Origin: Rhodococcus sp. IEGM 1409
GTDB taxonomy: Bacteria > Actinomycetota > Actinomycetes > Mycobacteriales > Mycobacteriaceae
Assembly (NCBI RefSeq): GCF_030056735.1
Contig: NZ_JASHKN010000001.1
Coordinates: 620,001 to 684,000, forward strand
Length of the DNA: 64,000 nt
Direction of reading: 5' to 3'
Position numbers and translations under genes: made by a program. Every line of letters starts with the position of its first letter. Position 1 is the first letter of the stretch. Shown piece by piece: positions 35,813 through 45,867 of this stretch. The notes under the pieces were generated by a model. The model ran no database searches, was not told the origin of the DNA, and saw only the letters and a list, made by a program, of their open reading frames with translations.

Positions 35813-36940
35813 ATGGCAGCGAGCGCAGCAATACCGGACGATTTTGTGAGCGGACTCGAAGGCGTCGTCGCCTTCACCAGCGATATCGCAGAACCCGACA
35901 AAGACGGCGGCGCACTGCGCTACCGCGGAGTCGACATCGAAGACCTGGTCGGCCAGAGGGTCACCTTCGGCAACGTATGGGCCCTTCTCGTCGACGGCCG
36001 CTTCGGCCCCGGCCTCCCGCCGGCCGAGCCGTTCCCCCTCCCCATTCACACCGGCGACGTCCGTGTCGACGTCCAGGCCGGACTTGCGATGCTTGCTCCC
36101 ATCTGGGGCTACCAGCCGCTCCTCGACATCGATGACGACACCGCCCGCGACCAGCTCGCCCGCGCATCCGTCATGGCACTGTCCTACGTCGCGCAGTCCG
36201 CTCGCGGCATCTACCAGCCCGCAGTCCCCCAGAGCCGCATCGACGAGGCCAAGACGGTCACCGAACGCTTCATGGTGCGCTGGAAGGGTGAGCCCGATCC
36301 GGCACACGTCGAGGCAATCGACGCGTACTGGGTCTCCGCAGCCGAGCACGGCATGAACGCCTCCACCTTCACGGCCCGCGTCATCGCCTCCACCGGCGCC
36401 GACGTCGCGGCCTCGCTCTCCGGCGCCATCGGCGCGATGTCCGGCCCGCTGCACGGTGGCGCTCCGGCCCGCGTTCTTCCGATGATCGAAGAGACCGAGA
36501 AGACCGGCGACGCCCGCGCACTGGTCAAGGGAATCCTCGACCGCAAGGAAAAGCTCATGGGCTTCGGACACCGCGTCTACCGCGCCGAAGATCCCCGTGC
36601 ACGCGTGCTCCGCGCTACCGCGAAGCGCCTCAACGCTCCCCGCTACGAGGCTGCCGCAGCTCTCGAGCAGGCAGCACTGACGGAACTGCGTGAGCGTCGT
36701 CCCGATCGCGCGATCGAGACCAACGTCGAGTTCTGGGCTGCAGTCATCCTCGACTTCGCCGAGGTTCCCGCACACATGATGCCCGCCATGTTCACCTGTG
36801 GTCGCACCGCCGGCTGGTGTGCACACATCCTCGAGCAGAAGCGTCTCGGTAAACTGGTGCGCCCGGCCGCAATCTACACCGGCCCGGAGCCCCGCACTCC
36901 TGAGTCCGTCGAAGGCTGGGACCAGATCAGCCACGCGTGA
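35813..36940 (+). CDS. citA: Citrate synthase 2
   Basis: A 375-residue short citrate synthase, without the N-terminal domain of GltA. Catalytic segments are GPLHGGAPARVLPMIE, MGFGHRVYRAEDPRARVLR and ETNVEFWAAVILDFAEVPAH. The ATG at 35813 is chosen because of GAGGAGA before it; residues coded upstream have no similarity to the family. Position next to serC and sepH matches, from memory, the M. tuberculosis citA locus (Rv0889c). The upstream 200 bp include the small possible ORF. Confidence 0.92.
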   Translation: MAASAAIPDDFVSGLEGVVAFTSDIAEPDKDGGALRYRGVDIEDLVGQRVTFGNVWALLVDGRFGPGLPPAEPFPLPIHTGDVRVDVQAGLAMLAPIWGYQPLLDIDDDTARDQLARASVMALSYVAQSARGIYQPAVPQSRIDEAKTVTERFMVRWKGEPDPAHVEAIDAYWVSAAEHGMNASTFTARVIASTGADVAASLSGAIGAMSGPLHGGAPARVLPMIEETEKTGDARALVKGILDRKEKLMGFGHRVYRAEDPRARVLRATAKRLNAPRYEAAAALEQAALTELRERRPDRAIETNVEFWAAVILDFAEVPAHMMPAMFTCGRTAGWCAHILEQKRLGKLVRPAAIYTGPEPRTPESVEGWDQISHA

Positions 36941-36969
36941 CACCCGCTCGAATTCGCCAATCACGGTAG

Positions 36970-38124
<1,155 letters not shown>

Positions 38125-38141
38125 TTTTCACACTGCTTCAC

Positions 38142-38176
38142 CGCTCGGCCCTCGACATCATGTCGGGGGCCGAGCG
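38142..38176 (+). terminator. Terminator after serC
   Basis: A long stem, CGCTCGGCCCTCGACAT and ATGTCGGGGGCCGAGCG with one mismatch, is followed by TCGTTTG. Confidence 0.8.
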
Positions 38177-38323
38177 TCGTTTGTGCAAGACCTTGTGAGC
38201 TACCACACCGGCAGGCGGATCCGAGGTCATCTCGCCCTGCGTGTCCTGCCGAGCCCATGGTCACGAATGAATTACAGTTGAGCGCGGCGCAAAGTCGCGA
38301 GCCGGCGCGATAAGGAGGTCAAT

Positions 38324-39229
38324 GTGCGAGAGCTTAGAGTGATCGGACTTGAACCCGATGGATCGCATGTGGTGTGCGCAGATGCTGAAACCGGCCAGAA
38401 ATTCCGGCTTCCCGCCGATGACAAACTTCGTGCAGCTTCCCGCGGAGACGTGGCTCGACTCGGCCAGATTGAGATCGAAATGGAAAGCCAACTCCGTCCC
38501 CGCGAAATCCAGGCGCGCATCCGTTCCGGTGCTTCCGTAGAACAGGTCGCCGAAGAAGCGAAGATCCCCATCAGCAAGGTCGAGCGCTTTGCGTACCCCG
38601 TTCTGCTCGAGCGCTCTCGCGCCGCGGAAATGGCGCAGGGCGGACACCCGGTCCGCGACAACGGTCCGACGGTTCCCACCCTCTCCGAAATCGTGACGCA
38701 CGCATTCCGTGCCCGTGGCCACAGCATCGACGAGGCCACCTGGGATGCCTGGCGCGACGAGGACAATCAGTGGGTAGCACAGTTGCAGTGGCAGGCCGGC
38801 CGCACCACCAACGCCGCGCACTGGCGCTACCAGCCCGACGCGCACGGCGGAACAATCGTCGCGCTCGACGACGCAGCATTCGACTTGATCGATCCCGACT
38901 TCGGTCGCCCGCTCCGCGGCCTGGTACCGGTGGCCTCGAACGAGCCGGAACAGCTCGAACTGTCCAGGTTCGACGTCGAACCGGTGGCGGAGATCGAGCC
39001 GGAGCCCGCAGTAGTACCCGAGCGGACGGTGGTGGCGGAACGAATCGTGGCGCCCGAACCGATTGCTGTCGAACCGGAAATCGTCGTCGCCGAAGAGGTT
39101 CCCGAACCCGCACCGGATGTGACGCCGAAAACCGCGCCGCAACAGACGCAGACTAAGGACAAGCGCGGAAGGCCTGCTTTGCCCTCGTGGGACGACGTTC
39201 TTCTCGGGGTCCGCAGCAGCGGTCGCTGA
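38324..39229 (+). CDS. sepH: Septation protein SepH (DUF3071)
   Basis: The protein has 301 residues. The N-terminal DUF3071 domain (about 1-165) begins RELRVIGLEPDGSHVVCADA, with a predicted HTH in LRPREIQARIRSGASVEQVA followed by EEAKIPISKVERFAYPVL. The C-terminal part is a Glu/Pro/Val-rich low-complexity tail ending in a basic KRGRPALPSWDDVLLGVRSSGR conserved motif. In Streptomyces and mycobacteria SepH binds FtsZ and stabilises Z-rings. GTG 38324 follows AAGGAGG. It is separated from serC by a terminator. Confidence 0.9.
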   Translation: MRELRVIGLEPDGSHVVCADAETGQKFRLPADDKLRAASRGDVARLGQIEIEMESQLRPREIQARIRSGASVEQVAEEAKIPISKVERFAYPVLLERSRAAEMAQGGHPVRDNGPTVPTLSEIVTHAFRARGHSIDEATWDAWRDEDNQWVAQLQWQAGRTTNAAHWRYQPDAHGGTIVALDDAAFDLIDPDFGRPLRGLVPVASNEPEQLELSRFDVEPVAEIEPEPAVVPERTVVAERIVAPEPIAVEPEIVVAEEVPEPAPDVTPKTAPQQTQTKDKRGRPALPSWDDVLLGVRSSGR

Positions 39230-39281
39230 CCCGAAGGAAAGTATTCTTCTTTCGAGCGAGGCTGAGGAGAGAGGGCTGCCG

Positions 39282-40067
39282 GTGGCTGCACGGGTATCGA
39301 CGATCTGGTTTCTGGGCGGCGCAGACGCTCGCACCGAATTGAGCAAGTACCCTCAGCCGGATCAGACAGAGGCGCTGAAAATCGCCATGTCGCTGTACCC
39401 GGACAAGGAGTTCGAATCCCTCGGGCCCCAGCCGCTGTCGATGGCCGCGACGGTGAGCCCCGGCTACGTCTTCATCGGCGCGTACAACCGGGTGAGCGTC
39501 GTTTGCAGCGCCGAACTCAGCACCTTCGTCCCCTCGAAACTGCCTGATTCCTGGCACCTTTCGGCCGAGGGCGGTTCGACGCTGCTGATCAGCTCCGTCC
39601 CCGAAACCGCGCAGGGCTCGTTTGCACTGTGGGAGGACGGCGAGCTACGACGCTCGTTCAGTGCCATCCCGATCGACATCGTCGAAAATCTGGGGATCCC
39701 GCAGACCTGGGAACGGGAATTCTGGGCCGGCGATCATCCCCTGCGCTACCCGCCCGGGATCCTGCCCGATCCACAGTCACTGCCGTTCCACCCGCAACAG
39801 TTCGCGGAGTCCGCCAACCTCGAGTGGCTGGGATTCCGATACACCGGCGCTCCACGAGAACACGAACTCGACACGACGCAGATTCTCCTGTGGGGCTTCA
39901 AGATTCACCGCTCCGGCGAGGCACCCAAACCTGCGCCCCCAGCTCCCGCGCCGGTACCCGAGCAGGCACCGACCGAGGCGCCCGTACCTGAGAACATGCC
40001 GCCGATCCACGAAGCACCGGCAGCCAAGCCGCGCAGCCGCCTCGCCCGGTACTTCGGATTCAAGTAG
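39282..40067 (+). CDS. Conserved actinobacterial protein (DUF6928-like)
   Basis: A 261-residue soluble protein opening ARVSTIWFLGGADARTELSK, then LYPDKEFESLGPQPLSMAAT and PGYVFIGAYNRVSVVCSAEL, a pattern I associate with DUF6928 (a family of unknown function in Mycobacteriales). The last 50 residues are a Pro/Ala/Glu-rich linker ending in a basic-aromatic patch RSRLARYFGFK, perhaps a membrane or partner contact. The start is GTG 39282. It follows sepH by 52 bp on the same strand and may share its transcript. Confidence 0.65.
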   Translation: MAARVSTIWFLGGADARTELSKYPQPDQTEALKIAMSLYPDKEFESLGPQPLSMAATVSPGYVFIGAYNRVSVVCSAELSTFVPSKLPDSWHLSAEGGSTLLISSVPETAQGSFALWEDGELRRSFSAIPIDIVENLGIPQTWEREFWAGDHPLRYPPGILPDPQSLPFHPQQFAESANLEWLGFRYTGAPREHELDTTQILLWGFKIHRSGEAPKPAPPAPAPVPEQAPTEAPVPENMPPIHEAPAAKPRSRLARYFGFK

Positions 40068-40087
40068 CTCGATCCGGCATCACACGT

Positions 40088-40348
40088 TCAAACGGCTATC
40101 GCTGCGATCCACCCGAGCGGCACGCCGACAACTGCGCCGTAGACCACCCATCGCCAGACGGGAATCGCTCGCCAGCGCCACACGGTCGGCGCAAGTCCGC
40201 CTACCGCAATGAGATTGACAACGACTGCCAGGAGCACGTTCACGTTGCCCAGTGCGATGCAGAACGCAGCGACGGCACTGGTCGAGAGCATCGCGGCGAA
40301 TACCGACACCGCGATTCCGGTGAACCAGGGCGTGCGGTCCTGAGTCAC
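40088..40348 (-). CDS. DUF2537-type small membrane protein
   Basis: The protein has 86 residues and three hydrophobic segments (TGIAVSVFAAMLSTSAVAAF; VNVLLAVVVNLIAVGGLAPT; WVVYGAVVGVPLGWIAAIAV). It resembles mycobacterial DUF2537 proteins (Rv0882 by position). Its ATG overlaps the stop of the SpoU methyltransferase by 4 bp, so the two are translationally coupled. Function is unknown. Confidence 0.8.
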   Translation of the reverse strand: MTQDRTPWFTGIAVSVFAAMLSTSAVAAFCIALGNVNVLLAVVVNLIAVGGLAPTVWRWRAIPVWRWVVYGAVVGVPLGWIAAIAV

Positions 40349-41151
40349 TGGCCGGTCCTCACACGTTCGTAGAAGGCCATCGCCGCCGCGGTCGCGACGT
40401 TGAGCGAATCGGTGCCTGGCGCCATCGGTATCTTGGCGCGAATGTCGGTGGCCCGCATCGCATGTTCAGTCAGTCCTGGCCCCTCGGCGCCCAGCAGTAG
40501 CGCTACCTTCTCCCCGGTCATCGCTTCGGCGAGAGTGACCGCCTCCGGGTTCGGGGTCAAGGAGATCAGCTGAAAACCGTTGCCACGCAGCTCCTCCAGG
40601 TCGTACGGCCATTTCGCCACATGCGCGAAGGGCACTCTCAGCACGTGCCCCATCGACACGCGGACCGAGCGCCGGTACAGCGGGTCGGCACAACCCTTCC
40701 CGAACAGAACGGCGTCGACGCCGAGCCCCGCAGCGTTGCGGAACATCGAGCCGAGGTTCTCGTGATCGTTGACGCCTTCGAGGATCGCTACCGTCTTCGC
40801 GTCCTTCAACACGTCCGAGACTGCGAGCGGTGCCGGACGTGCTGCTGCAGCGAGGACGCCACGGTTCAGGTGGAATCCGACGACCTCGGCCATCACTTCG
40901 GCGCTCGTACGATAGAACGGCACGTCCACATTGTCGAGATCGTCAGCCAACTCCACGAGCCGTCGTTCGACGCCGAGGAGACTGATCGGCTCGAACCGCG
41001 AGGTCAGCAGGCGCTGAGTGACGAAGACTCCCTCGGCGATCACCAGCCCCTTGCCCTCCGGCAGGTCGGGGCGTCGATCCGAGGAGTTGAGATCGCGAAA
41101 GTCATCCAGCCGGGGGTCGGCGGGATCTGAGATGTCGATGACGTGAACCAC
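40345..41151 (-). CDS. SpoU/TrmH-family RNA methyltransferase
   Basis: The protein has 268 residues. An N-terminal substrate-binding domain (about 30-100) precedes the SPOUT knot with its three motifs: ILEGVNDHENLGSMFRNAAG (Asn, Arg), KVALLLGAEGPGLTEHAMRA and IPMAPGTDSLNVATAAAMAF. This is a 2'-O-ribose methyltransferase of tRNA or 23S rRNA; the exact target cannot be read off. GTG 41151 (VVHVIDISDPADPRLDDFR) is taken as the start. Confidence 0.9.
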   Translation of the reverse strand: MVHVIDISDPADPRLDDFRDLNSSDRRPDLPEGKGLVIAEGVFVTQRLLTSRFEPISLLGVERRLVELADDLDNVDVPFYRTSAEVMAEVVGFHLNRGVLAAAARPAPLAVSDVLKDAKTVAILEGVNDHENLGSMFRNAAGLGVDAVLFGKGCADPLYRRSVRVSMGHVLRVPFAHVAKWPYDLEELRGNGFQLISLTPNPEAVTLAEAMTGEKVALLLGAEGPGLTEHAMRATDIRAKIPMAPGTDSLNVATAAAMAFYERVRTGQ

Positions 41152-41199
41152 GGGTCTATCGTGCCGTACGCACCGCAAGCCCCCGTCAGTACTCCCGAC

Positions 41200-41790
41200 C
41201 TAGCGCAGGAGCGTGGCAAAATGCGCGTCGAGCACCTGGCTGATCACGTCCGGATTGGTTCGCTCGGGATTGTCGACGCCGTGCGACGCGAGCCCGTCAG
41301 CCACCGCATGCAATCTCATCGCCTCGATCTCGACCGAGGCGCCCGGCCGTAGAAATCCCGCTTGGTCCACTGCTTCGACGAACGAAAAGAAGTGCTCGAA
41401 CAAAGTCCGATCCGTCTCGTCACGCAACGCCGTCAACGCCGGATCGGTCTGAGCGGCAGCAGCAAAGGCCTCCCAGACCTGCATTTCTTCACGCCGATCT
41501 TCGTCGAGGGGAACGAACTGATCGGTGAACTGACGGATCGCGCGGCGGATGTCGGGATCGAAATCGATGCTGGCAATTCTCTCCTCCACCCGGATGGTCA
41601 CGAGCCGCATCGCGAACAGCAAGAGTTCGGACTGTGTCGCGAAAAAGTGCCGTAGCGAACCGGTCGACATCTTCGCCTCGTCCGCGACGGCCCGGACGCT
41701 GGCGCTCGCCACACCGTCTCGACGGATCACACGCCAGAGCGCCTCGGCGATCTCTTCCCGGCGCTCATCGGGGCTGCTTCGTTTCACCAC
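41200..41790 (-). CDS. TetR-family regulator (BetI-like C-terminal domain)
   Basis: The protein has 196 residues. HTH: GVASASVRAVADEAKMSTGS followed by LRHFFATQSELL. The C-terminal domain (RRAIRQFTDQFVPLDEDRRE... and EMQVWEAFAAAAQTDP) is typical of the TetR_C_6/BetI group. It is divergent from the frameshifted membrane protein at 41861 with two similar palindromes between, so it probably controls that gene and itself. Confidence 0.87.
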   Translation of the reverse strand: MVKRSSPDERREEIAEALWRVIRRDGVASASVRAVADEAKMSTGSLRHFFATQSELLLFAMRLVTIRVEERIASIDFDPDIRRAIRQFTDQFVPLDEDRREEMQVWEAFAAAAQTDPALTALRDETDRTLFEHFFSFVEAVDQAGFLRPGASVEIEAMRLHAVADGLASHGVDNPERTNPDVISQVLDAHFATLLR

Positions 41791-41797
41791 TTCACAA

Positions 41798-41845
41798 AAC
41801 TAACACAACTGTGCTAGTTTTCTGTCACTAACACAGTCGTACTAG
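41798..41845. promoter_or_regulatory. Twin TetR operators
   Basis: CTAACACAACTGTGCTAG (41800-41817, flanked by AA/TT that extend the symmetry) and CTAACACAGTCGTACTAG (41828-41845) start 28 bp apart between the divergent genes. Confidence 0.65.
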
Positions 41846-41860
41846 AAATGAGCTGAAGTC

Positions 41861-42417
41861 ATGATCGTCCACCTGATCATCGCGTGCGAAATCATGTTCT
41901 GGGTGTTCATCGCAGCCGGTCTCGCCGCCCGCTATCTGCTGCGCCGCAAGACACTGGGCGCCGCGCTGCTCATCTGCGCGCCCCTGGTCGACGTTGTACT
42001 GCTCGTCGCCACAGCCCTCGATCTTCGTGGCGGTGGCGAGGCGAACTTCACCCACGGGCTTGCTGCGGCCTATATAGGCTTCTCCGTTGCGTTCGGACAC
42101 AGCCTCATCTCCTGGGCCGACGCCAGGTTCGCCCACCGATTCGCCGGCGGCCCAGCGCCCGTGGCACCGCCCAAGTACGGGAGTGCGCGGGCGCTGCGCG
42201 AATGGCGCGAGTTCGGTAAAGCCGCAATCGCCTGGGCCATCGCATGCGGACTTCTCGCCGCGGCTATCTTCCTCGTCGACGACCCTGCCCGTACGGGAGC
42301 CCTCGACGGATGGATCAGCAAGCTGACTGTGGTGCTGGGGATCTGGGGATCTGGGGAGCAATCGCCTCGAGCTACACGGTATTTCCCAAGCGCGAGAAGG
42401 TCATGGCGCGCGGCTAG
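41861..42417 (+). pseudogene. Four-TM membrane protein, frameshifted by 8-bp tandem duplication
   Basis: The first 160 codons encode a membrane protein with four hydrophobic segments (LIIACEIMFWVFIAAGLAA; LLICAPLVDVVLLVATAL; GLAAAYIGFSVAFGHSLI; AAIAWAIACGLLAAAIFLVD). At 42337-42352 the octamer GGGGATCT occurs twice in tandem, followed by GGGGAGCA. Removing one copy restores the frame LGIWGAIASSYTVFPKREKV ending MARG and a stop at 42415-42417, giving about 182 residues. With the duplication the frame runs on for over 400 meaningless codons through the antisense of the MFS gene. This may be a recent mutation, phase variation or a sequencing error. Original function unknown. Confidence 0.8.
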
Positions 42418-43735
42418 CCTCGACTGCCTGTTCGGTCGCATCGCACACGATCACCGGACGCAGGACGAACACCGGCAGCCTGCCACCGTCTTCCGGCCTC
42501 GCGAGCCGAAGCTTCAGTCCTTCGCTACGCAGCAGGTACACCCCGGCGGCAGTGCCCGAGACCAGCGATATCACTCCGCCCACGATCAGGGGCGCGCGAG
42601 GATCCACGGAGTCGGCGAGCCAACCCAGCAGTGGACTTCCCAGCGGTGTGCCACCGAGGAAACTGAGCATGTAGATGCCCATCACCCGCCCGCGCATCTC
42701 GGAGGGCACGGACATCTGCAGGATGTTCATCGCGGACGTCGTGAACGTCAACGTCAGTGCGCCCGTGGGAATCAGCATCAGTGCCACCAACGCGTAGGTG
42801 GGCATCAATCCCACCGCGACCTCGAACACACCGAAAGCCACGGCGGCACCGAGGAACGTCCGCAGTCGCGGCGCTTCCTTCCGCCTCGCGGCATACGCAG
42901 CGCCGGCAAGGGTTCCCACAGCGAGCGTCGTCGACAGGAGTCCGTAGCCGTCGGCTTCGAGACCGAACGTGTTGCGCGCCATCACCGCAAGGCTGATCGC
43001 GAAGTTCAGTCCGAACGTCGAGACCATGAAGACGGACACCATGATCACCCGAAGATCCTTGCGGCCCCACACATATCGGAACCCGTCGCGCACCTGTCCT
43101 TTGGTACGCGGAGCCGGTTCGGACGGGATCAACTCCTTCTTGTTCATGAGGTAGAGCGCGATGAGCACCCCACCGAACGTCACGACGTTGAGCAGGAACA
43201 CCCACCCGGTACCGATCAGGTTGATCAGAACACCCGAGATGGCCGGACCGACGATGCGGGCCGTGTTGAATGTCATGGAGTTGAGCGCGATGGCGTTGGA
43301 AAGGTGCTCCTTGCCCACCATTTCGATCGTGAACGACTGACGCACCGGTGCGTCGAGCGCCGAGACACAGCCGAGCGCAAAGGCAATCAGGAAGACGTGC
43401 CACAACGCGACCAGTCCACCGACGTCCAACACACCCAGTACGAGCGCGCACACCGCACTCGCCCACTGCGTGAAGATCAGGATCCGACGCTTGTCGTACC
43501 GATCGGCCAGCACACCACCCCACACCGAGAGGAACAGCGTCGGGCCGAACTGCAAGGCCATGACGATGCCCACCGCCAACGCGTTGCCGTCCGAGAGCGT
43601 CAGTACCAGCCAGTCCTGGGCGATGCGTTGCATCCACGTGCCGACCAGAGAAACGATCTGTCCGGAAGCCCAAAGGCGGTAGTTACGGTTGTGGAGCGCG
43701 GCAAACATGCCGGAATCGGGGTCTCGAGGCACCAC
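42401..43735 (-). CDS. MFS transporter (MFS_3) downstream of MarR
   Basis: A 444-residue protein with 12 hydrophobic segments. ALHNRNYRLWASGQIVSLVG then TWMQRIAQDWLVLTLS is the typical MFS_3 start; loop 2-3 GGVLADRYDKRRILIFTQW; TM5 region SALDAPVRQSFTIEMVGKEH. The start is GTG 43735. It lies 78 bp behind a MarR gene on the same strand, with a symmetric site in the gap. It is probably a drug exporter under MarR control. Its last codons overlap the end of the convergent frameshifted gene. Confidence 0.87.
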   Translation of the reverse strand: MVPRDPDSGMFAALHNRNYRLWASGQIVSLVGTWMQRIAQDWLVLTLSDGNALAVGIVMALQFGPTLFLSVWGGVLADRYDKRRILIFTQWASAVCALVLGVLDVGGLVALWHVFLIAFALGCVSALDAPVRQSFTIEMVGKEHLSNAIALNSMTFNTARIVGPAISGVLINLIGTGWVFLLNVVTFGGVLIALYLMNKKELIPSEPAPRTKGQVRDGFRYVWGRKDLRVIMVSVFMVSTFGLNFAISLAVMARNTFGLEADGYGLLSTTLAVGTLAGAAYAARRKEAPRLRTFLGAAVAFGVFEVAVGLMPTYALVALMLIPTGALTLTFTTSAMNILQMSVPSEMRGRVMGIYMLSFLGGTPLGSPLLGWLADSVDPRAPLIVGGVISLVSGTAAGVYLLRSEGLKLRLARPEDGGRLPVFVLRPVIVCDATEQAVEASRAP

Positions 43736-43779
43736 ACCATCTTGCCCCTCGAGTAATTCGTTTGGGCAACGACCTCCAT

Positions 43780-43817
43780 GTAGCGGAGCTACGCAACCTA
43801 TGGCATTGCGGAGCTAC
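43780..43817. promoter_or_regulatory. Candidate MarR operators
   Basis: GTAGC-GGA-GCTAC (43780-43792) is a perfect inverted repeat. A near copy, TTGC-GGA-GCTAC, lies at 43806-43817, overlapping the end of marR. The two sit in front of the MFS gene. Confidence 0.5.
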
Positions 43818-44245
43818 TCCGTCTTGTTGACCATCTCCGTGATGATCTCGACAGCCCCGCGCAGCGTCACGAGTTCTTCGCCACCCAACCCGGCCAGCTG
43901 CTCGTTCATCCACGCTTCACGAGCATGGGTCTCGTCCGCCAGCAACGCCTGCCCGGCGTCGGAGAGATTCACGATGATCTGACGACCGTCCGTGGGATGC
44001 GGCGAGCGCTCGACCAGACCGAGCTCGGCGAGAGAAGCAACAACCCGTGTCATCGACGGCGGCTGAACTTTCTCACGTGCTGCGAGTACGCCAGGAGTCA
44101 TCGGGCCGTACTGATCCAGGCTCGCCAAAGCGGACAGTTGCGTCAGCGATACCTGAGCGTCGACTCTGCGGCCGCGCAGATGCCTGGTGAGACGCACTAC
44201 AGCCAGGGAAAGATCGCTGGCCAGCGCACGAGTTTCGGTGGTCAC
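43814..44245 (-). CDS. MarR-family regulator
   Basis: A 143-residue winged-helix dimeric regulator. VSLTQLSALASLDQYGPMTP, GVLAAREKVQPPSMTRVVAS (recognition helix), LVERSPHPTDGRQIIVNLSD (wing, D-x-R). It corresponds by position to Rv0880 of M. tuberculosis. It is followed by an MFS exporter that it probably regulates. Confidence 0.9.
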   Translation of the reverse strand: MTTETRALASDLSLAVVRLTRHLRGRRVDAQVSLTQLSALASLDQYGPMTPGVLAAREKVQPPSMTRVVASLAELGLVERSPHPTDGRQIIVNLSDAGQALLADETHAREAWMNEQLAGLGGEELVTLRGAVEIITEMVNKTE

Positions 44246-44310
44246 GCGTCAGACAATACGTCAAGAGCTGGCCGGTAGCTCACGTAATCGAATACCGGTC
44301 AACCCCGATT

Positions 44311-45765
44311 TCACGTAAGGGCGTCGGTAATGGGTCCGACAGTGAAGTAGGCCACAAAAAGTGCCGCCACGATCCACAGCAACGGGTGGATTTTCTTGAT
44401 ACCACCGCTGGCAGCGTGCAGGACCACCCACGAAATGAAGCCGACGCCGATGCCGTTGGCGATCGAGTAGGTGAACGGCATGACGATCATGGTCAGGAAC
44501 GCCGGGAGAGCCACCGAGAACTTGGTGAAATCGATGTCTCGGACCTGTCCGATCATCAATGCACCGACGACGACGAGGGCAGGCGCAGCTGCCTCGATCG
44601 GCACGACGGAGTAAAGCGGCGTCAGGAACATCGCGACGAGGAAGAGCAGTCCGGTGACCACGTTTGCCAGGCCCGTGCGGGCGCCTTCGGCGATACCCGA
44701 CGCGGATTCCACGAACACGGTGTTCGACGACGCCGAAGCGCCACCGCCGACGATCGCGCCCGCGCCTTCGACGACAAGCGCGCGACCGACGTTGGGGAGG
44801 TTTCCGTCCTTGTCGGTCAGGCCGGCTTCCTTACCGAGACCCGTCATCGTGCCCATGGCGTCGAAGAAATTCGCGAGCACGAGGGTGAAGACCAGCAGGC
44901 TGGCGGCCAGAACGCCGATGCGGGTGAACGCACCGAAGATGCTGACGTCGCCGACCAGGCTCAGATCAGGCATACCGCCGAGCATGTCCGGGATGGCGGG
45001 GATGCTGAGGTTCCAGCCCTTGGGGTTGGTTCCGAGTGAGGGTCCGACGTCGGCAACTGCTTCGATGATCGCGGCGAGGATCGTCGTGACGACGATGCCG
45101 ATCAACAGTCCGCCACGAACCTTGCGCACGACCAGAACACCCATGAGCAGCACGCCGAAGATGAACACCACGGTCGGCCACGAAGCGATGGAGCCGTTGA
45201 TTCCGAGTCCGACGGGAACTGTCGTACCGGCGGCGTCGGGGATGCGGCGGACGAACCCGGCGTCGACCAGCCCGATGAAGGCGATGAACATGCCGATACC
45301 GGCCGCGATCGCGGACTTCAGCGCTGCGGGGATCGCGTTGAACACCGCAGTTCGGAAGCCGGTGAGCGCCAACAGAACGATGATCACACCGTCGATGACC
45401 ACCAGGCCCATCGCCTCGGGCCAGGTGACCTGAGGTGCGATGGTGACTGCGAGGAGGCTGTTGATGCCGAGACCCGCGGCGATGGCAAACGGATAGTTGG
45501 CGACGACACCGAAGACGATGCTCATCAGGCCGGCTACCAGCGCGGTGACTGCAGCCACCTGGTTGACCGGAAGTATGTTGCCGAGAACGTCGGTCTTCGC
45601 CGCAGCGTCGTCTGCCGAGAAACTGCCGAGAATGAGGGGGTTGAGGACCACGATGTAGGCCATCGCCACGAAGGTGACGACACCGCCGCGAATCTCGGTC
45701 GAGATCGTCGACCCTCGTTCGCTGATCTTGAAATAGGTGTCGAGGATCTTGCCGGGTGCCGCCAT
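44311..45765 (-). CDS. AzgA-type purine permease (NCS2 family)
   Basis: A 484-residue membrane protein. The N-terminus ILDTYFKISERGSTISTEIR and GGVVTFVAMAYIVVLNP are typical of adenine/guanine/hypoxanthine permeases of the AzgA group; NPFAIAAGLG-type motif is NYPFAIAAGLGINSLLA; NFFDAMGTMTGLGKEAGLTD and VEGAGAIVGGGASASSNTVF are the conserved substrate and ion-binding segments. The start ATG 45765 has GGGGAAAG before it. No purine riboswitch is visible upstream. Confidence 0.92.
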   Translation of the reverse strand: MAAPGKILDTYFKISERGSTISTEIRGGVVTFVAMAYIVVLNPLILGSFSADDAAAKTDVLGNILPVNQVAAVTALVAGLMSIVFGVVANYPFAIAAGLGINSLLAVTIAPQVTWPEAMGLVVIDGVIIVLLALTGFRTAVFNAIPAALKSAIAAGIGMFIAFIGLVDAGFVRRIPDAAGTTVPVGLGINGSIASWPTVVFIFGVLLMGVLVVRKVRGGLLIGIVVTTILAAIIEAVADVGPSLGTNPKGWNLSIPAIPDMLGGMPDLSLVGDVSIFGAFTRIGVLAASLLVFTLVLANFFDAMGTMTGLGKEAGLTDKDGNLPNVGRALVVEGAGAIVGGGASASSNTVFVESASGIAEGARTGLANVVTGLLFLVAMFLTPLYSVVPIEAAAPALVVVGALMIGQVRDIDFTKFSVALPAFLTMIVMPFTYSIANGIGVGFISWVVLHAASGGIKKIHPLLWIVAALFVAYFTVGPITDALT

Positions 45766-45867
45766 GTTTGTTCTTTCCCCATCGCTGTAGGTCGCCGTGT
45801 GCCGGCGCACATGAAGCCGGTCGCACTAGGGAGAGTAGGCCACCGGGGTACGGGTAGCGTTAATTTT

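Noticed and set aside
42418-43756. Long open frame on the plus strand continuing from the membrane protein at 41861
   Set aside because: It is antisense to a clear MFS transporter, has Arg/His-rich composition and exists only because the 8-bp duplication removed the natural stop.
45766-45867. Purine riboswitch upstream of the AzgA permease
   Set aside because: No conserved purine-aptamer core or paired loops could be recognised in this short spacer.
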